From: Solimonas terrae
GTDB lineage: Bacteria > Pseudomonadota > Gammaproteobacteria > Nevskiales > Nevskiaceae
Direction of reading: 5' to 3'
NCBI RefSeq assembly: GCF_011067135.1
Contig: NZ_JAAMOW010000001.1
Span: 558,001-622,000 of the forward strand
Length of the DNA stretch: 64,000 nt
Shown here: positions 1-8,127 of the stretch, one piece after another
Layout of the letters: each line of letters begins with the position of its first letter
How positions within the stretch are numbered: the first letter of the stretch is position 1
Translations under genes and position numbers: made by a program
The notes under the pieces: model-generated
Database searches by the model: none
What the model was told of the DNA's origin: nothing
What the model saw: only the letters and a program-made list of their open reading frames with translations

Positions 1-80
1 TCGATCGCGTCGCCGACATCGTTACCGTTGACGATCTCGCGCAGGTCGTGGAGCGCTTGGGGAACGCGGAACGCGCATGA
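1..80 (+). CDS. acyl carrier protein, C-terminal end (partial)
   Basis: The reading frame is open from base 3 and stops at 78–80. It encodes about 25 residues, ending VERLGNAERA, that resemble the last helix of an acyl carrier protein ('VxDLxxxVxxL'). Its stop overlaps the start of the serine palmitoyltransferase gene in an ATGA arrangement, so the two are translationally coupled. Dedicated ACPs next to serine palmitoyltransferase are known from alpha-proteobacterial ceramide clusters. The phosphopantetheine serine lies outside the window, so the assignment rests on a short tail plus context. Confidence 0.55.
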   Translation, partial: DRVADIVTVDDLAQVVERLGNAERA

Positions 81-1315
81 GCATCTTCGACAAATTCGAT
101 CACCTTCGTCAGACCTATGACAGCCTTGGCGACAGGGCGCACAATCCGTTCTCGGTCAGTTTCGATCGCATCGAATCGGCGACCGAAGGCGTCCTCGGCG
201 GCCGTCGCGTCATCCTGCTCGGCACCAACAACTATCTCGGCCTGACCTTCGATCAGCACGGCATCGACGAGGCCGTGCGCGCCGTGCAGACGCTGGGCAC
301 CGGCACCACCGGCTCGCGTGTCGCCAATGGCAGCTATGCCGGCCACGGCGCACTCGAACGCGATCTCGCGGCCTTCTTCGGACGCCGTCACTGCATGGTG
401 TTCAGTACCGGCTATCAGGCCAACCTCGGCATGCTGTCGACGATCGTCGGCCGCGGCGATCACCTGATCCTCGATTCCGACAGCCACGCCAGCATCTACG
501 ACGGCGCGCGTCTCGGCCATGCCGAGGTGATCCGCTTCCGCCACAGCGATCCGGATGATCTGTACAAACGCCTGCGCCGTCTCAAGGACGTGCCGGGCAG
601 CAAACTGATCGTCGCCGAAGGCATCTATTCGATGCTTGGCGATGTTGCGCCACTGCGCGAGATCGCGGCCGTGAAGCGCGAGATGGGCGCCTATCTGATG
701 GTCGACGAGGCACACTCGATGGGCGTGCTCGGCGAGCACGGCCGCGGTCTGGCCGAAGCCGCAGGGGTCGAGGCCGACGTCGATTTCATCGTCGGCACCT
801 TCTCGAAAAGCCTCGGCAGCGTCGGCGGCTTCTGCGTCGCCGATCTCGACGGCTTCGACATTCTGCGCGTCGCCTGCCGTCCGTACATGTTCACCGCCTC
901 GTTGCCGCCATCGATCATCGCCTCGACACGCAGCGCGCTGCAGCGTCTCGATCGCGACAAGGGCCTGCGTACGCAACTGATGGCCAATGCCACGCAATTG
1001 CATGGCGGTCTGCGGGCGCTGGGGCTGGAAGTCGGCCCGCACATCAGTCCGGTCGTATCGGTCGCACTCGACGAACCGGAGGTTGCCGTCCGTTTCTGGA
1101 ACGCACTGGTCGAAGGCGGCGTCTATCTCAATCTGGCGCTGCCGCCGGCAACACCTTCGAGCCGACCGTTGCTGCGCGCAAGCGTCAGCGCAGCGCACAG
1201 TCCGCGGCAGATTCAGAAGGCCGTCGACCTGTTCGGCGAGATCGGTCGCGAACTGGGCATCCTGCCGGCCGAACCGTTCGTCGAATTGCCGCGCATCGCG
1301 GTCGGCGCCGTCTGA
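77..1315 (+). CDS. spt: serine palmitoyltransferase (alpha-oxoamine synthase family)
   Basis: This PLP enzyme should condense L-serine with an acyl thioester to 3-oxosphinganine, the first step of sphingolipid synthesis. The 412 residues match the soluble bacterial enzyme in length. D210 and H213 in the DEAHSMG motif hold PLP, and K244 in GTFSKSLGSVGG is the Schiff-base lysine. The GTFSKS context and PYMFTASLPP loop resemble serine palmitoyltransferase more than BioF or Kbl. The start overlaps the ACP stop by four bases. There are no biotin genes nearby, while ceramide synthase, ceramide hydroxylase and lipid kinase candidates lie within 10 kb. The alternative is another alpha-oxoamine synthase. 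Confidence 0.9.
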   Translation: MSIFDKFDHLRQTYDSLGDRAHNPFSVSFDRIESATEGVLGGRRVILLGTNNYLGLTFDQHGIDEAVRAVQTLGTGTTGSRVANGSYAGHGALERDLAAFFGRRHCMVFSTGYQANLGMLSTIVGRGDHLILDSDSHASIYDGARLGHAEVIRFRHSDPDDLYKRLRRLKDVPGSKLIVAEGIYSMLGDVAPLREIAAVKREMGAYLMVDEAHSMGVLGEHGRGLAEAAGVEADVDFIVGTFSKSLGSVGGFCVADLDGFDILRVACRPYMFTASLPPSIIASTRSALQRLDRDKGLRTQLMANATQLHGGLRALGLEVGPHISPVVSVALDEPEVAVRFWNALVEGGVYLNLALPPATPSSRPLLRASVSAAHSPRQIQKAVDLFGEIGRELGILPAEPFVELPRIAVGAV

Positions 1316-1340
1316 AGCCGAGCGCAGCTGCGGGCTCGTT

Positions 1341-2279
1341 CTAGCGCAGCACACCACGACGCCAGAGTCGCCAGAGCAGACGTGGCGCGGCGATGACCGG
1401 GTGACGTCGCTGCCAATCGCTCAGTTCCAGGCGAAAGCCGGAATGCCGCTCGATCTTCCACGCCAGATAGTCGGCACCGTTGTCGAAGGTGAACGCGGCC
1501 TTTGCCAGCCGCAGTATATTCAGCGGCTTGCCGGCGAGACGGCGCAGCGACCAGGCCGCTTGTGCCGAACGCCTCGCGTCGGCGCTCAGGGCCGGCGTCA
1601 ACAGTTCTCCCGCCTCGCGATAGGCGATCCCCGCCGCCCGCCACGCCAGGGGCAGCAGCTGCGCATACCTGCCGCCGCCGTACGCGAGCAGCGACTGCGC
1701 ACGCGCGCCGCCCCGTTCGACGCGCAATTCCACCGCGTAAGTGTGCTGGTACAGCAGCTGCCAGTAGTCGGCGGCGGTGCCGGACTCGGGCCCCAGCAGC
1801 GCCGCCCATCGCGCCGCCGTCACCACCGCCTGCATCACATCGGCATCGATCGCGTCTTGTGCTGCCGCATCACGCACCCAGACACAGGCCGCCGGCTGTG
1901 AAAAGCGCGCCCAGATCGTCGTATCGATCGCGGCCGGCCGCATGCCGGCGCGCAGCTGCGCCGGACTGAGGACAGCCACCTTGGCGCGCAAGGTCTGTCC
2001 GTCGACGGTCAGCTCCTCGTACGAAACGTTGACCGGCAGCAGCTCGTTGGCGAGCGCCGCCGTACGGCTGCTGTGCCAGTCCCGCAGCGGCGACGCCACG
2101 ACGTAAAAGTCGAGCAGGCCACTGAAATCCGCATCGCGCAGCGCGGAACCGTAGAACAGCACGGCATACGCAGCCGGGCTGCGCTGCGCAAGTGCACGGG
2201 CAAATGCGACGACGCGCGGATCGAGTTCGCGATGCAGCTCGGCGGCGATCAGACTGTGCAGCACGGTGCGCGTGCTCAT
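1341..2279 (-). CDS. Tam41-like phosphatidate cytidylyltransferase family protein
   Basis: This 312-residue protein has an early YGSAL nucleotidyltransferase element, then a hydrophobic-Asp strand (LLDFYVV) and RDWH. Further on are 'AKVAVLSPAQL' and 'IWARFSQPA', which can be laid on the mitochondrial CDP-DAG synthase Tam41 pattern (YGSxxF, DFxxxV, WH, KYGVxxxxxL, lYxAGRxxKP). The match is from motif recall, not an alignment. The HYS signature of Tam41 is not evident. It is the last gene of a minus-strand operon, and its ATG overlaps the stop of the lipid kinase by ATGA. In this context it may turn a lipid phosphate, possibly ceramide-1-phosphate, into a CDP-lipid. It may instead be an uncharacterised nucleotidyltransferase. 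Confidence 0.55.
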   Translation of the reverse strand: MSTRTVLHSLIAAELHRELDPRVVAFARALAQRSPAAYAVLFYGSALRDADFSGLLDFYVVASPLRDWHSSRTAALANELLPVNVSYEELTVDGQTLRAKVAVLSPAQLRAGMRPAAIDTTIWARFSQPAACVWVRDAAAQDAIDADVMQAVVTAARWAALLGPESGTAADYWQLLYQHTYAVELRVERGGARAQSLLAYGGGRYAQLLPLAWRAAGIAYREAGELLTPALSADARRSAQAAWSLRRLAGKPLNILRLAKAAFTFDNGADYLAWKIERHSGFRLELSDWQRRHPVIAAPRLLWRLWRRGVLR

Positions 2280-3214
2280 GGCGTCACGAATTCCACGGTC
2301 GGGCCGCGACCGAATTCGACGATCGCAGCCGGTCCCGGCATGAAGACTTCACCGTCGATCACCATCGGCTCTTCGCAATGAATGCGGATGTGCTCGGCGC
2401 GACCGCTGCGATAACCATTGCTGAGGATCTGTGCCGTCGGCCGCCCGCGCAGCACGGCTCGCAGCGATCGCCAGAGCTTGCGCGGCGGCGAATCGATGTC
2501 GAGATAGCGCAGCGGTGCCGTGCGATCTTCGTCGCCCCAGAACGGCCACAGCCCCATCATCAGTTTGTTCAGCGTGGTCACCAGAAACAGAAACCGCGCC
2601 CCGTCCAGCGGTGCCGCATCGTCCACCGTTATGGCCATGGCCTCGGCCCCCAGCCACCCCGGCTGCCCCTTGACTGCACGCCATACCGCGACGGCGACCG
2701 TCACCAGCACGGACGCCTTGTGTGTCACACCCTGGGTCAGCACCTTTTCGTTGGCGTGGCGGGTGGCACGCGCAAGCACTGCCGCGCCGCCGAAGAAGCC
2801 GAGCACCGGCGACACATCGCGATCAGGCCAGCTGACACGCAGCATCGGCCGGCATTCGCTGCGACGGAAGCGATTCTCCTGTGCCGCGCGCAGTACACGC
2901 TGCAGCGCGTCGGCCCCGAAACCGGCGGACCCGACATCGGAGGCCACCGTGTTGGCATTGCCGGCCGCCAGCAGCGACAGGCGCGGCAGCCGCTCGCCGT
3001 AGGCCTGCGGCAACAGGGTGGTCACGTCGCGCAGCGTGCCGTCACCGCCGCTGACGATCAGCAGTTCGACCCCTTGCGACGCGAAGTCACGCAAGGTGTC
3101 GAGCAGTTCGGCTGGCGTGCCCGGGCTCGCCGACGGCAGCGTCGGTGGAATCCGCAGATCGACGCCACGGCGGTTGCGCTGACTGCGCGGATTGTGGATC
3201 AGCCCCGCGCGCAT
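2276..3214 (-). CDS. diacylglycerol/ceramide kinase family lipid kinase
   Basis: The 312-residue protein opens with the NPRS nucleotide-binding segment (residues 8–11) and carries the GGDGT signature at 56–60 of the DAGK catalytic fold. A later 'VIDGE' segment fits the family's C-terminal beta-sandwich. The open frame runs further upstream, but the ATG at 3214 is chosen because it gives the family N-terminus and overlaps the upstream stop (TGATG). Downstream it overlaps the Tam41-like gene by four bases. Bacterial ceramide kinases belong to this family, and the neighbours argue for ceramide or a sphingoid base as substrate. Diacylglycerol cannot be excluded. Confidence 0.8.
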   Translation of the reverse strand: MRAGLIHNPRSQRNRRGVDLRIPPTLPSASPGTPAELLDTLRDFASQGVELLIVSGGDGTLRDVTTLLPQAYGERLPRLSLLAAGNANTVASDVGSAGFGADALQRVLRAAQENRFRRSECRPMLRVSWPDRDVSPVLGFFGGAAVLARATRHANEKVLTQGVTHKASVLVTVAVAVWRAVKGQPGWLGAEAMAITVDDAAPLDGARFLFLVTTLNKLMMGLWPFWGDEDRTAPLRYLDIDSPPRKLWRSLRAVLRGRPTAQILSNGYRSGRAEHIRIHCEEPMVIDGEVFMPGPAAIVEFGRGPTVEFVTP

Positions 3215-4398
3215 CAAGCGGCAAGCCAGGACGACAGCGGACCGCGGCGCCGGGCGATCATGCCCTGCACGATGCAGCTTGCATGAACGACGAAGCAGAT
3301 CAGAACCCAGATCGCGACGATCTGCATGCCGATGTCCGGGCGCCCGAACAGAACGCTGATGCTCAGGATCACGAGGTTCGGATTGCGACGAGCCGTGATC
3401 ATGCGGAAGAAACTGTCGAACGGACGCCAGACGTGCATCGCCATGCCGAACAGCAACTGGAAGATCCCCTCCTCCAGGCGCTGGGCGACGTATCCGACAA
3501 GAACGATCGCCAGAACCAGATCGTGATCCGGCAGGCTGCAGCCCGCAACGGAGAGGCCCGCGATCCAGGCCCACCACCAGAATGGCGGATGAATGAGATC
3601 GATGCCGTGATCGAAGACGTCTCCGAATTTCGACGATTGCAATGTGACGCGCGCGAGCTTGCCGTCGACGGTGTCGAGGAAGGTCATGATCCACGCCGCC
3701 AGCAGACCGCCCAGATAGTGGCCGTCGCGAAACTGGAAGAAGGCCACGATCACGAAGGCCAGGCTGGCCAGCGTCACCTGATTCGGGGAAATGCCGAATC
3801 GCGCGCAGAAGCGCGTGACATGCCGCGCCGGCCAAGGCCAGACATACTTGGTGACGATATCCGTCACGCCCTTGTACGAGGCAGCAAACGTGCGCTTCTC
3901 GATCGCGGAAACGGTGCTCGCATCCAGGGCGCCGAGAAACGCGGTTTCACGCTTGCGCAGACGCGCGTTGTAGGTGCCGACGAGCGTGGCGGGTGTCGCG
4001 ACCCGAAACGCGGACGCGAGATTCGCCCCTGGCTCGCCGAGACGAGCAGCGACATCGCGGCACTGCGCCGCATCGACGACGGCGGCCACCAACCGGTCAC
4101 TGCCTTCGTCCAGCAGCACCGTGCCGGCCGTTGCTGCCGCCAGCGCCACCACCAGCGACTCATCGAACACCCAGCCGCAATGCAGCAACAGCACGCGCCC
4201 GGACTGCGCAGCGGCGACCGCCGGCTCTTCGCCGACATCGCGGACACCGGCGCGCTGCAACTGCCGACGCAGTCGTTCGGCGCCGCTGAGCCCCCAGATC
4301 CGCACATCGCTGTCGCCGAGAAGAACGGCAATCGGGGGCGTCGCACCGGAAGTCTCGCCGGCGTTCCGGCCTTCGGCCGATGGTGCCTGTGTCATCAT
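3214..4398 (-). CDS. CDP-alcohol phosphatidyltransferase with extra N-terminal domain
   Basis: This integral membrane enzyme transfers a phospho-alcohol or phospho-lipid unit from a CDP donor. The full signature DxxDGxxARx8GxxxDxxxD is present from about residue 242 (DTVDGKLAR, then GDVFDHGID). At least five membrane segments follow or surround it. The first ~180 residues form a soluble alpha/beta-looking domain that I do not recognise and that ordinary phosphatidyltransferases lack. It recalls the two-domain layout of bifunctional inositol-phosphate cytidylyl/phosphatidyl transferases but has no visible GxGxR cytidylyltransferase loop. It is first in the operon with the lipid kinase and Tam41-like gene, and divergent from the metallophosphatase with only 29 bp between. 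Head group unknown. Confidence 0.8.
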   Translation of the reverse strand: MMTQAPSAEGRNAGETSGATPPIAVLLGDSDVRIWGLSGAERLRRQLQRAGVRDVGEEPAVAAAQSGRVLLLHCGWVFDESLVVALAAATAGTVLLDEGSDRLVAAVVDAAQCRDVAARLGEPGANLASAFRVATPATLVGTYNARLRKRETAFLGALDASTVSAIEKRTFAASYKGVTDIVTKYVWPWPARHVTRFCARFGISPNQVTLASLAFVIVAFFQFRDGHYLGGLLAAWIMTFLDTVDGKLARVTLQSSKFGDVFDHGIDLIHPPFWWWAWIAGLSVAGCSLPDHDLVLAIVLVGYVAQRLEEGIFQLLFGMAMHVWRPFDSFFRMITARRNPNLVILSISVLFGRPDIGMQIVAIWVLICFVVHASCIVQGMIARRRGPLSSWLAA

Positions 4399-4427
4399 GG
4401 AGCCCTGAGTAAAGCCACGTATTATCC

Positions 4428-5342
4428 ATGACCGCGTTCACGCTTGCGCACTTTTCCGATCCGCACCTGCCGTACGAACCGCGACTCGACTGGCGCCAGC
4501 GTTTTTCCAAGCGTCTGCTCAGCGCCTGGTCCTGGCATCGCAAGCGCCGTGAGGTGCAGCGCCACGACATCGTCACCGCCCTGACCGCCGACGTGCGCGC
4601 CGCCCGCCCCGATCACATCGGCGTCACCGGCGATATCACCAATTTCTCGCTGCCCGGCGAATTCACGCAGGCCGCCGCCTGGCTGGAAACGCTGGGCCGC
4701 GCCGACGATGTCAGCATCGTGCCCGGCAATCACGATGCGCTGGTCAAGCTCGATCCGGCGGAGGGCTGGAGCAAATGGCAGCATTGGATGCGCAGCGACG
4801 ACGGTGACGTCGACAACTGGCCCTACGTGCGCGTGCGCGGCGAGATCGCGCTGATCGGCGTCAATTCCGCGGTGCCGACTGCACCGCTGCTGGCCGGCGG
4901 ACGGATCGGCGACATCCAGCTCGCCGCCCTGGAAGCACGGCTGCAAGCGCAGCGTGGCCGCTTCCGCATCGTCCTGGTCCATCATCCGCTTGCGGATGCG
5001 GCGGTGTCGCGCCGCAAGGCGCTCGCCGACCGCGCCGCGCTGCGCGACGTGCTGCGCCGCGCCGGTTGCGAGCTGGTGCTGCACGGCCATGCACGCGACG
5101 CCCGCCTTGACCTGCTCGGCGGCGACGGCCAGCCCATCCTGTGTCTGGGCCTGCCGTCCGCGTCGGCGATGCCGAACGCACATGACGCCGGCGCGCGCTG
5201 GCATGCCTTGCGAATCGATGCCGACAGCGACGACAGCTGGCGACTGGACGTCGCGACCCGCATCTGGGACGAGCCCAGTGCCGCCTTCGTCTCCGGCGGC
5301 AGCTTCCGCTATCGCATTACCCGCCCGGAGCCTCGTCCATGA
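4428..5342 (+). CDS. calcineurin-like metallophosphoesterase
   Basis: The 304 residues show the whole metallophosphatase set: DxH at D11/H13 (FSDPHLP), GDITN, GNHD, a paired His in VHHPL and GHARD near the C-terminus. There is no signal peptide, so it should act in the cytosol. The family includes lipid pyrophosphatases such as LpxH and phosphatidyl-phosphate phosphatases. In this locus it could trim a phosphorylated or CDP-linked sphingolipid intermediate, but the substrate is not visible. It overlaps the following HIT gene by ATGA. Confidence 0.8.
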   Translation: MTAFTLAHFSDPHLPYEPRLDWRQRFSKRLLSAWSWHRKRREVQRHDIVTALTADVRAARPDHIGVTGDITNFSLPGEFTQAAAWLETLGRADDVSIVPGNHDALVKLDPAEGWSKWQHWMRSDDGDVDNWPYVRVRGEIALIGVNSAVPTAPLLAGGRIGDIQLAALEARLQAQRGRFRIVLVHHPLADAAVSRRKALADRAALRDVLRRAGCELVLHGHARDARLDLLGGDGQPILCLGLPSASAMPNAHDAGARWHALRIDADSDDSWRLDVATRIWDEPSAAFVSGGSFRYRITRPEPRP

Positions 5343-5788
5343 GCAATGCCACCGCACGCAAGTTCGGCTATCCGGACACCTTGATCGCGGAAGTCGGGCC
5401 CTGGCTGCTGCTGCTGCGCCCGAAGCAGCCGACGCTCGGCTCGCTGGTCCTGGTCTGCACTGAAGACGCAAGGGCCTTCGGTGATCTCAGCGGCGAGGCC
5501 TACGCGCAGTTGCGCGACGCCGTACGCGGTGCCGAACGCATGCTGAAAGGATTTGTCGGCTACGAGCGCATCAACTATCTGATGCTGATGATGATCGACC
5601 CGGACGTGCACTACCACGTCATTCCCCGCTATGCCGGCAGCCGCGAATTCGCCGCTGCGAGCTACGTCGATCACGGCTGGCCCGGGCCGCCGGCGCTGGG
5701 CGAAACCGTCGATCCAGGACCCGCGGCCCAGGCCGAACTGATCGCCGAATTGCGCAGGCGATGGGCGCAGCCCGATCCGGCTGCATGA
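5339..5788 (+). CDS. HIT-family hydrolase/transferase with DxHxH triad
   Basis: This 149-residue protein has the HIT fold signature around residues 88–98. The motif reads D89-V-H91-Y-H93-V-I-P-R, so the first histidine of the usual HxHxH is aspartate while the catalytic middle position, H91, is kept. HIT proteins cleave or transfer nucleoside monophosphates, including from CDP- or ADP-linked compounds. Its place between the metallophosphatase (4-base overlap) and lptF suggests a step on a nucleotide-activated lipid or head group, which is inference. LptF follows after 13 bp. Confidence 0.75.
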   Translation: MSNATARKFGYPDTLIAEVGPWLLLLRPKQPTLGSLVLVCTEDARAFGDLSGEAYAQLRDAVRGAERMLKGFVGYERINYLMLMMIDPDVHYHVIPRYAGSREFAAASYVDHGWPGPPALGETVDPGPAAQAELIAELRRRWAQPDPAA

Positions 5789-5801
5789 GCAGGCCGGCTC
5801 C

Positions 5802-7007
5802 GTGAACGTACCGGCCCGCAACACGCGGATCGTCGACCGTTACCTGCTCGGCCTGCTGGTCCAGCCGCTGACGGTGTCGATTGGCGTCGTGCTGGTCGCA
5901 CTGTTGCTGGAACGACTGCTGCGCCTGTTCAATCTGGTCGCAGCCAGTGGCTCGGCGCTCGATGCGGTGCTGTTGATGATCGCCAACCTGGTGCCCTATT
6001 ACCTGGGCCTGGCGCTGCCGGCGGCTTTCTTCGCCAGCATTTTCATGGTCGTCGCCAAGCTCGGCGACGACAACGAACTCGACGCGCTGCTGGCGGCCGG
6101 CCGGTCGATCGTGCAGCTCGCGCTGCCGTTCGTGATGGTGGCCGTTGCACTGGCGGTGTTCGCGTTCTATCTCTACGGCTACCTGCAGCCGCACAGCCGC
6201 TACCGCTACCGCGCGGTCTTTTACGAAGCCCTGCACGAAGGCTGGAACGCGCGCGCCGAGGAGAACGTGTTTGCCGACGCCGGCCGCGGCTTCACGCTGA
6301 CGGCCGACAAGGTCGACGCCAGCGGCCGGCAGATGAGCGGTGTCTTCATCCGCCGCCACACCACCGCTTACGACGAAATCATCACGTCCGAAACCGGCAC
6401 CCTGCTGCCGACCGACGATGGCCGACACCTGCGGCTCGAACTCGGCATCGGCCGCATGGTCCGCGAACAGCGCGGCGGCGATGTGGACGACACGCACTTT
6501 GCACACGCCGTCGTCAACGAGGATTTCAATCCGCAGGCGCCACCGTTCCGCGCGCGCGGCGACAGCGAGCGCGAACTGACCTTGCCCGAACTCTGGTCGG
6601 CCATGCACGAAGCCAGTCCGGTGGTCTCGCATGCCGAACTTGCCGGCGAATTCCATGGTCGCCTGGCGCGCTCCGCGGCACTGCCGTTCCTGCCCTTGCT
6701 GGCCTTCGCGCTCGGCATGGCCGCCAAGCGCGGCCAGCGTGCGCCCAGCGTCGCGCTGGCCTGCCTGATGCTGCTGGCGCTGCACCACGGCGTGCAGTTC
6801 GGCGAAAGCCTGGCGCAGACCGGTCATGTGTCGGCGATCGTCGCGGTCTGGACGCCGGTCGTGGTGTTCGCGATCGTCAGCTGCTGGCTGTTCGGGGCCA
6901 GCCTGAAAAGCCCGGGCGACAATCCCCTGACGCGTGCGGTCGCCAGCGTCGAGCGCGCGCTGGAAGGCACCTCGCCGCTGCGGCGCAAGCCGCGGAGCGC
7001 GACGTGA
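5802..7007 (+). CDS. lptF: LptF-like permease subunit (YjgP/YjgQ family)
   Basis: The 401 residues show the LptF/G layout: three N-terminal membrane helices, a central periplasmic region of ~140 residues, and three C-terminal helices. The family supplies the membrane part of the LptB2FGC lipopolysaccharide extractor. The start is GTG at 5802; an ATG at 5785 stops after six codons. A GTGA overlap joins it to lptG. In gammaproteobacteria the LPS pair usually sits beside pepA. Here it lies inside a sphingolipid locus, so it may be a paralogue that exports the sphingolipid. No lptB-type ATPase gene is in the window. Confidence 0.8.
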   Translation: MNVPARNTRIVDRYLLGLLVQPLTVSIGVVLVALLLERLLRLFNLVAASGSALDAVLLMIANLVPYYLGLALPAAFFASIFMVVAKLGDDNELDALLAAGRSIVQLALPFVMVAVALAVFAFYLYGYLQPHSRYRYRAVFYEALHEGWNARAEENVFADAGRGFTLTADKVDASGRQMSGVFIRRHTTAYDEIITSETGTLLPTDDGRHLRLELGIGRMVREQRGGDVDDTHFAHAVVNEDFNPQAPPFRARGDSERELTLPELWSAMHEASPVVSHAELAGEFHGRLARSAALPFLPLLAFALGMAAKRGQRAPSVALACLMLLALHHGVQFGESLAQTGHVSAIVAVWTPVVVFAIVSCWLFGASLKSPGDNPLTRAVASVERALEGTSPLRRKPRSAT

Positions 7008-8089
7008 AAGGCCCGCTGGCGTCCTATCTTCGGCGCATGCTTCTGGGCCAGACGGTCGGCCTACTGCTGGCGCTGGCGGCGCTGATGCAGGTACTGGATC
7101 TGCTCGACGCCACCACCGACATTCTCAAACGCCATCTCGGTCTGCGCGGTGTCCTGCACTACGCCGCCTTGCGCACACCGGCCGAACTGATGCTGGCCAT
7201 GCCGCTCGCGGCCCTGCTCGGTGCACTGTTCACGTTCTACACACTGGCCAGGCGGCGCGAGCTGGTGGCGATCCGCGCCACCGGCGTCAATCTGCGCATG
7301 GTCCTGATCGCCATGCTGCCGGTGCCGCTGCTGTTCGCAAGCGCTCAGTTCTGGGTCGCCGACCAGTTGGTGCCGACAACCGAAACCGCGCTCGCCGCAT
7401 GGTGGAATTCGACGACGCCCCCACCCGGCGACGACGACGCGCAGAGCTCCGGCAACACCCTTTGGGCGCACACCGGCGACGGCCTCGCCGCCTTCGACCG
7501 GATCAGCGCCGACGGCCGGCACATCGGCGGCCTGCATCTGTATCGACGCGGTGCGGACGGCCAGTTTGCAGTACGGCTGGAGGCTAGGCAGGCCGACTGG
7601 GACGGTAGCCGATGGCAGCTGGCGGGCGCTGATCGTCTGGAGCTGCGCGACGACAGCGTCGCGCGCACGCCACCGGACAGCGACATCTGGCAAACCAATC
7701 TGCGTCCGGACGATCTGCTGCGCATCGACTCGCCGCAGCCGCAGCTGTCGAGCACGGTGCTGATCGGCGTACTGGCCGGCGCCCGCGTCGGCGCGCGACC
7801 GGCCAGCTACTACCACACGGCGCTTTATCGCCGCTTCAGTGCACCGCTCGCCTCGCTGGTCATGCTGCTGCTCGCGCTGCCGGCGACCCGCGCCGCTGGC
7901 CGCAGTGGCGAGGGCGGCGGCCTGCTGCTGCTTTCCCTGGGCCTCGGGCTGCTGTTCGTGCTCGTCGACGGACTGCTGGCGGCGCTCGGCGATGGCGGCC
8001 GCGTGCCACCGCTGCTGGCCAGTGCCGGCGCGCCACTGGCCTTCGCCGCACTAGGCCTGACGATCCTGCACCGTTACGATTCGACCTGA
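7004..8089 (+). CDS. lptG: LptG-like permease subunit (YjgP/YjgQ family)
   Basis: This is the partner of the preceding LptF-like protein, with 361 residues, three N-terminal helices, a periplasmic beta-rich middle region and three C-terminal helices (the last near LLFVLVDGLLAAL). The GTG start at 7004 shares bases with the lptF stop, so equal expression is likely. The ceramide synthase candidate follows after 38 bp on the same strand, tying the transporter pair to ceramide synthesis. Whether it handles LPS or a sphingolipid depends on whether another lptFG exists elsewhere in the genome. Confidence 0.78.
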   Translation: MKGPLASYLRRMLLGQTVGLLLALAALMQVLDLLDATTDILKRHLGLRGVLHYAALRTPAELMLAMPLAALLGALFTFYTLARRRELVAIRATGVNLRMVLIAMLPVPLLFASAQFWVADQLVPTTETALAAWWNSTTPPPGDDDAQSSGNTLWAHTGDGLAAFDRISADGRHIGGLHLYRRGADGQFAVRLEARQADWDGSRWQLAGADRLELRDDSVARTPPDSDIWQTNLRPDDLLRIDSPQPQLSSTVLIGVLAGARVGARPASYYHTALYRRFSAPLASLVMLLLALPATRAAGRSGEGGGLLLLSLGLGLLFVLVDGLLAALGDGGRVPPLLASAGAPLAFAALGLTILHRYDST

Positions 8090-8127
8090 CCAAGAACCAG
8101 AACCGGCCGCAGCCGGAAGACCCTCAC

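Noticed and set aside
5802-8089. Treating the LptF/LptG genes simply as the LPS exporter
   Set aside because: Kept as a family call only. The usual pepA neighbour is absent and the genes sit inside a sphingolipid locus, so the cargo is left open.
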